Source: Fomes fomentarius (taxonomy: Eukaryota; Basidiomycota; Agaricomycetes; Polyporales; Polyporaceae). From it: a stretch of 64,000 bases of DNA. The stretch is from contig JABYQN010000010.1 in assembly GCA_022606135.1 (NCBI GenBank), forward strand, positions 1,364,001 through 1,428,000, written 5' to 3'. The notes beneath the pieces were generated by a model that searched no databases, had not been told where the DNA came from, and was given only the letters and a program-made list of their open reading frames with translations. Position numbers and translations under genes: made by a program. This document shows, piece after piece, positions 58,367 through 64,000 of the stretch (within the stretch, counting starts at the first letter, position 1; each line of letters opens with the position of its first letter).

Positions 58367-61059
58367 TCACACTATTTCCAACGGCGCTGCAGCACCCCCT
58401 GGCGCCTTCTCCGATTCCCGAGCCGCGACAGTGTCGTCGAGGGAGATCTTACGTGTAAACATCGAGATCTGTTGCGCGTAGACAGTCAGCACTATGAGCT
58501 CTGCAAGACGGACGTGGATAGACACCGACCAGGAAAGCCACGCCAAGGCAAGGGCAGCAGACAGCCCATATGGCCTGTAACCGCATCGTGCACACACGTC
58601 AGTCCTAACGGGATCTCACGGAAAGCCGGGGTCCGTACCTCAATCGCGAGCGACATTGCATGCACAATCTCTGGCCAGTCGTGGCGTGACTTGAGGACGT
58701 CAACTGATTCGAGAACTATCGACGCATCGACGCCGGTGGGCAGCGTGCTCGATAGCTGTCCCAGAAACACGGCACCCGCCACGGCCTACCGAGATGACCA
58801 TGTGTGAGCGATGGCGGACGTTCTGCGCAGAGAGACGTGATAGAAAAAATTGTGAAAACTTACCAGCCCAACCGTCGCGCCCGTGAACCGAACGAGGAAG
58901 AACGCACTCGTCCCTGACGCGACTTCTTGACGCCGTAATGCGCGCGTAAATACCTGGTAGGGCGCATGGAAGAGCATGCCCAAACCCACGCCGGCAATCA
59001 GTGGGAATAGGATCTGACTGCTCCTCGGACTGTTGTCAGACATGAGCATCATCAGACCTGCGGCGGATCATCAGCATCCGAGAGATCGTGCAGAGAATAA
59101 TTAAACACCGTACCGAACCCGACCGACGACAGGGCGAGACCAGCGCAAATGATGTACTTCTGGCATGCAGTGTCGGGCCTGCGCTGTGCCCAATAGCCGA
59201 TGAGCCAGGCAGCTGCGGAAGTGTCAGCATTGAGTAAGAAGACATGAGAGACGAGCTCAGCTCACTCGGCATCGACGCAAGCGAAGACCCTAGCGAGTAT
59301 GGCAGCATGGCCATGCCAGCTTCCAAGGGCGACAAGCCATTTACAGCCTGTTCAGCGATCAGCGATCAGAACGACACGAGACAGAGGGGTCCGACCTGGA
59401 GGTACAGCGCCAGATAGAACGTCCCTGCATTGAATGCGAAGTTGTGCAGGAAGGTTACGGCCAGGGTAATCACTGAAAGCCAAAGTGAGGTGATGTTCCC
59501 CAAGAAGCGGACCGGGCGCGCGTACCGATCGTACGATCCTTGAAAGCGATCGGGGGAAAGAGCGCATCGCGTTTCGTACGGACTTCGTGAATGGCTCCGA
59601 GAAGCAGGACCACGATGCCAGTGACAATCAACGAGATTGTCGAAGCATATGCCCCTGAAGCATTCTGCGGTCAATCAAGGTCGAACCACGAGGAGCGGAC
59701 GCGGAACATACAGCCGTTTTGGGTTGCGAGATTAAAGCCGATCACGATACAACTACTTCCACTCATGAAGAGAGCCCTATGTTGCATAAGGCCCAGTCAG
59801 CTGCGGCGGAGTAATTCATCTACGGACGACTTACAGCCCCATGAAGTCGAATGTTCGGGCGAAAGTGTTCCATGAGACGTCAGGCGATCGTGCCACGTAC
59901 ATATTGCGCAAGCAGATCCACAAGGTGGCTGTCGATACTGCGCAAATTGGGAGATTCATGTAGACTACATTTCCGTTGGCAGCGTGAGCTTATGAGCACA
60001 TGTGAGAGAAAGTAGGACACGTACATGCCCACCGCCAGTTAAACGGACCATCCTCCTCTACGAGATGATGGAGTAGTGAGCGAAGTGCAGTGGGGGCGAG
60101 GACGCAGTGCGGGTCTGAACTCACGGCTGAAGATTCCGCCCAGTAGCGGTCCCGCGACGGCTGAGCAGGCCCAAGTAACACTGAGCGCCTGGGACCACTT
60201 TGCCTGATTGCGAACATCGACGATCTCTGACGTAATGGTCCAGACCAGGGATACTATACCGCCCCCGCCCACTCCAGCGATTGCTCGCCCAATAATTAAC
60301 CATGTTATGCTCTACACGAAACACAAGGACAGGTCAGCTAATTGGCCGCGCAAGGAGTCCAGTATCGGCCGTACCTGTGCCGCACCACATAGCGCAGAGC
60401 CTACGGCAAAAATAAAGATACTGCCGTATAGAACCGCCTAAAGGCCGTCAGATCAGAAGAAAGAAAAGATCGTGTCCGTCTACGAAGAAGACTGACCGTC
60501 CTTCCAACGAGGTCGGAGAGCTTCCCGTACAAGGGTTGGAACGCGGTCTGGGTGAGCATGTACGTCACCGAAACCCAAGTGTATTCTGCCTGATTGGCGT
60601 TGAATTCGTTCGTAATCGTGGGCAGGGCAGTGGAGACAATCGTCTACCGGCCCGAATCAGCCGAGGCGAAAAGACTGTGAGTGTGAGGATGCAGATCTCA
60701 CCGCGTCTGTCGTCGCAAGGAATAGAGTTAAGGCAGCGCTGAATGCACCCGGGTCAGCCAGCTCCGGCGGACGGAATGCGCTCAGGGACATACCCCGCAT
60801 GAGTGAGAACGAGCCGCAGAGTCGACGGCTGGAAGGATTTGTGGGCGTCATAAGCGACAAGCGTGTCGCTCGACGTGTTTCTTGGGGTCGGAGCAGCGGT
60901 AGGTACGGAACATTGGCTAGAGTGCGAGGACTCGCGGGAGAGACGGGATGTAGAGGTAAGTGGTGAGGAGGAGGCCGACAATGTGAATGCAGGGGTAGGG
61001 GTAGACAGCACGGTGTCCTTTTCGGAGAGCGAGGGTGAGTAAGAGGTGCTCGAAGCCAT
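58367..61059 (-). CDS. MFS transporter, DHA2 (14-helix drug:H+ antiporter) type
   Basis: Plasma- or vacuolar-membrane proton antiporter family including fungal multidrug and basic amino-acid exporters. ATG 61059 opens a Ser/Thr-rich cytosolic tail (MASSTSYSPSLSEKDTVLST). Spliced segments then read TLFLATTDATIVSTALPTIT (motif D-x-TIV-x-ALP of helix 1), NQAEYTWVSVTYMLTQTAFQ, PLYGKLSDLVGR (motif A), AAQSITWLIIGRAIAGVGGG, GGIVSLVWTITSEIVDVRNQ, WACSAVAGPLLGGIFSREFR (motif C-like), WRWAFYMNLPICAV, then later helices VITLAVTFLHNFAFNAGTFY, LYLQAVNGLSPLEAGMAMLP, LFPLIAGVGLGMLFHAPYQV and FTRALRRQEVASGTSAFFLV. The tail FTRKISLDDTVAARESEK ends at 58367. About a dozen short introns. Substrate not readable; siderophore versus drug export cannot be separated here. 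Confidence 0.88.
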
Positions 61060-62335
61060 GAGTGCTATAGCTGCTCAGGGCGGTATGACCAGGGTATGTG
61101 TCGGGGAAGTATACGCGTTCGAGGAGCATCTTTATACATGGCGCGAGTTTCGAACTTGACGTGTCAACTATGTAATTTGCATGCAGTGGGTACAGCAGCA
61201 AGGAGTATTTGGGCCACGATGCAGAATTGGCGAAATATTGCCAAAGCCTAGGATACCGTCGGAAAATCGATGTGTGAAAGAAGACATGTAACCTGTTAAA
61301 TTGAAACGTACTGGATGCTTGGGAGAGCCTTTGAACCCTTTTTGTCGGAGATCTATGAGGGCCCGGCAGAAGAGAGATCTGAGAAGCTTGAGGGGCGCCG
61401 CATTGGGGGGGTACCGAATGCCTGCTTTGTCCGAGACAGTGGAATTGTCTCGGCGTGGATTCCAGGGCAAGGTCGTGAAGAGGGCGGATATGATGGCATG
61501 TATGGGTCGCCTAGGGGCTAGGGAGAGCTCAGAGAGGCAAATGGGACGCTGCGCCCGAATCCTCGCAGGGGTTTACGTACCGCCATAGATGGTCATTGTG
61601 GCCAAAGGACCGGGTCAGCTCGACCAGGACGGGCAAGAGAGAAAGAACGACTAGTACTGGGCTGGGAGCGTGCTCGTTAAGTCACGACAGCGAGAAACCG
61701 GTCACGATACAGTCACGATGACTGGGGGTCGGGTTCCCTACGCGGCTTATCGGCCGCCTTTGCATCGAGCGCAAGGTCTCGTGCGCGCGTGCTATCGGTT
61801 GGAGAGCGAGGGAATCCGGTGGGCTTATTGGCGATCGCTTCGGCCAGAGACATAGGGCATCGAACACGATGTGCCCGCCAGGCGGAGAAGGCATCTAAGC
61901 ACCGTGCAAGAAATCAGAATCCTCAGACTGTATCAAACACGGAGCGCCTTCCCCAGCGTTCCCCCCAAAACGGCACATGCCAATTCCAGCTTCTTACGCC
62001 CCCAAATGGAGCAAAGCTCACAGACATTCTCAACATTCGTGAACCAACTGACCAGACTGCCGTCCAGCGCGTTCGGCACCGTCTCAATCCTCGCACATGC
62101 CCACGTTCTTTCCTGATCAGTAGAGTACGTACTAAGATTAGTTCCCCGGATATGTATGCTACTAGATACTGACAGCCTCTCCGTCGGTGCTCTATGCCGT
62201 TGCCCTCTTTTTCTCCTGCTCTCGTTTCCTCTGCCGGTCATTCTTCTTCTCCTCGTCGGATGCAGTAGATGAGTCTGGAAAGCACATAGGACGTTCAACA
62301 GAAGGATGAAATTGAACGCCACCAGGAAGGAAAGA
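61060..62335. other. 1.3 kb between MFS gene and MDJ1
   Basis: Contains the MFS promoter and the MDJ1 3' UTR. Frames are short and without family signatures; a minus-strand frame at 61933-62556 overlaps the MDJ1 3' end out of phase. No TATA box or repeat stands out. Confidence 0.35.
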
Positions 62336-64000
62336 TCAAGATCCGATGAGTCTTCTAAGTCCATCCAATGCACGAGACACCCAGCCACTGGAGGCTGTAG
62401 AGGTAGAAGAAACCGTACCGTTTGAATGGCTATCTGGCTGTTCCGAGCCTCGGCTCGCTGCGGACGTCGCTCCATCGGTAGACGCACTCTGCGACTGCTC
62501 TTGACGCGGCTCCTGACGTGAAGAACTCGAACTCCTACCCTCCACGTCATCGGCATATTGTTGCAGTATTTCCCGTTGTCGCGAAGTCAGCGCCCTACGG
62601 GTTCGCGAGAATTTCTTCAGCGCAAGCGTAGGCAAGGGTGGAGGCTTAACGAACCTTGGAAGCTGCACATTGAACGTCACAAACATGTCGCCTTTGCCAC
62701 TTCGGAATGCCGGGGCTATACCGTGCCCCTTCAGCAGCATTTGTTCGCCGGGCTGGGTCCCCGAGGGAACCCGCACACCCACTTCACCGTCAAGCGTCGG
62801 TACCCTGACTTTACCGCCCAAGAGCGCGGTGTGCACCGGAATCCGAGCTTCGTGGTAGAGGTTTGCACCCTGGCGCTTGAACGTCTTCGACGATGCGACG
62901 TTAATACGGACAAGCAGATCTCCAGGTCGACCTTTTCCGCTCAACGGCGCGTCGCCCTGCCCAGGCACCTTGATGGTCATGCCATCCTCCACACCTGTCG
63001 GATCACCGGCCACGGTTTAGGCATGAAATATTATTACCGCTGAATACGCTGCTCACCTGCAGGAATATCGACCTCAACAGTTTTCCTGACCTTGACTTGA
63101 CCCACACCAGAGCATGTACCGCATTGACTGGAAGGCGGGACAACGGTCCCGGTTCCCTGACAGCTCGTGCATGTGGTCTGCATGTGGAAGCCGCTCTGTA
63201 TCACGTAAGACAGCGTGCCCGAACCACCACAGGCCGTACATGTATGGCGCTTCGCACCCGCCTTCAGGCCAGACCCAGAACAGGTGTTGCACTGAACAAC
63301 GGGGTTAACGTTGACCGTCCGTGTGGTGCCCTTACACGCGTCCATGAAAGTGATCCCGATGGTAGATTCAATATCTCCGCCTTGTGCAAACATTTGCCGC
63401 TCCGACTGAGGTCCCCCTGCAAACTGTCCGAACAACTGCTCGAAGAGGTCCGCACCTCCACGACCTCCTCGCGCCCTTGCTCCGCCAAATGCGCCAGAAA
63501 GATCCTGGAAGTTTCCGAAACCAAATGGACTACCGCCGAAAGCCGAGCGTGCATTCTCATAGGCGTTGGCATCGAATCCGGGCTGCTGGGAGGCTGGACC
63601 ATACTTGTCGTATTGAGCTCTCTTTTTGTCGTCTTTAAGAACCTAGACACGCGATGCATGGAGGAAAACCTAAGAACAAGAGCCATGGCCATGACAACAA
63701 GAGACGCACATCGTAAGCTTCCTGTATCTCCACGAACTTGTCCTGCGCGTTCTTGTCTGGGTTGGTATCAGGGTGATACTTCCGAGCAAGCTGCCAATCA
63801 TTGAGAGAGCGTGTCGGTGAACCTAGACCCATAGTCACGTACTGCGAAATATGTTTTCTTTATCTCGGCTGGGCTAGCATCTTTCTTGACACCTAGCACT
63901 TGGTAGGGATCTTTCGGCGCCGCGCGCACGGAAGACGCATGGAACTCTCTCTGCGATGGTGAGTCGGCGCAAGAAGGCTTATAGATGCAAACGTACCGAT
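62336..64000 (-). CDS. MDJ1: Mitochondrial DnaJ (type I Hsp40), MDJ1 type; 5' end cut by window edge
   Basis: Co-chaperone of matrix Hsp70. Exons from the right edge: SSVRAAPKDPYQVLGVKKDA, SPAEIKKTYFA, intron, LARKYHPDTNPDKNAQDKFV (HPD motif of the J domain), EIQEAYD, intron, VLKDDKKRAQYDKYG. Then a Gly/Phe-rich linker, FEQLFGQFAGG, ESTIGITFMDACKGTTRTV and four zinc-binding CxxCxGxG repeats: CNTCSGSG, CTACGGSG, CTSCQGTG and CGTCSGVG. After an intron VEDGMTIKVPGQGDAPLSGK leads through the client-binding domain (IPVHTALLGGKVRVPTLDGE, GEQMLLKGHGIAP), with a Ser-rich tail ending LDGLRRLIGS. A splice acceptor near 63950 shows a further 5' exon, mostly outside the window, which would hold the presequence. 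Mitochondrial placement rests on similarity of domain order to Mdj1 and is inferred. Confidence 0.9.

Noticed and set aside
1..64000. tRNA genes, rRNA, CRISPR arrays or bacterial-type operons
   Set aside because: I looked for tRNA B-box-like GGTTCGANTCC strings and regular direct-repeat arrays; the few GTTCGA hits are inside coding exons or lack an A box. Gene structure is eukaryotic throughout.

Overview
The window is a stretch of nuclear chromosome from a filamentous basidiomycete, most likely an Agaricomycete. Genes are dense, lie on both strands and are broken by many short introns (about 50-70 bp, GT-AG with a few GC-AG). The proteins are fungal housekeeping types plus basidiomycete-style low-complexity proteins. 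I see no prokaryotic, viral or organellar sequence, no CRISPR array, and no tRNA or rRNA gene. All gene models are hand-spliced from conserved residues and splice signals, so exact exon edges are approximate.

Layout. 0-12.3 kb: 3' part of an RPD3-type histone deacetylase (-), a DinB-fold protein (-), succinyl-CoA ligase beta (+), a giant Ser/Pro-rich protein (-), and a possible Rxt2-like nuclear protein (+). 12.6-28.4 kb: the first of two BLM10/PA200 proteasome-activator genes (+), a HIT-domain protein (-), translin-associated factor X (+), an unknown basidiomycete protein with one hydrophobic segment (+), and a RING finger protein (-). 28.4-31 kb: a gene-free block bracketed by clusters of CTTAAG-like motifs, then a TATA-driven secreted glycine-rich repeat protein (+). 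32.5-39.5 kb: ecdysoneless homologue (-), V-ATPase subunit F (+), TIM21 (-), and a mitochondrial chalcone-isomerase-fold protein (-). 39.7-47.5 kb: the second BLM10/PA200 gene (+). 47.5-64 kb: a gene-free 3.4 kb stretch, a TTP/TIS11-type tandem CCCH zinc-finger protein (+), choline/ethanolamine kinase with an apparent single-base frameshift (-), a DHA2-type MFS transporter (-), and a mitochondrial DnaJ (MDJ1) running off the right edge (-).

Themes. The most notable content is two complete, strongly diverged BLM10/PA200 genes about 18.5 kb apart, both ending in the Tyr-Tyr-Ala tail used to dock on the 20S proteasome. Their intron positions differ at several places, and one uses a 9-nt microexon. 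Other structural points are a 21-nt exon encoding the start of the second CCCH finger, a secreted protein built from symmetric phase-1 exons, and three GC-AG introns. Several products act in mitochondria (LSC2, TIM21, AIM18-like, MDJ1), and several others in chromatin or proteostasis (HDAC, possible Rxt2, two BLM10, RING, ECD).
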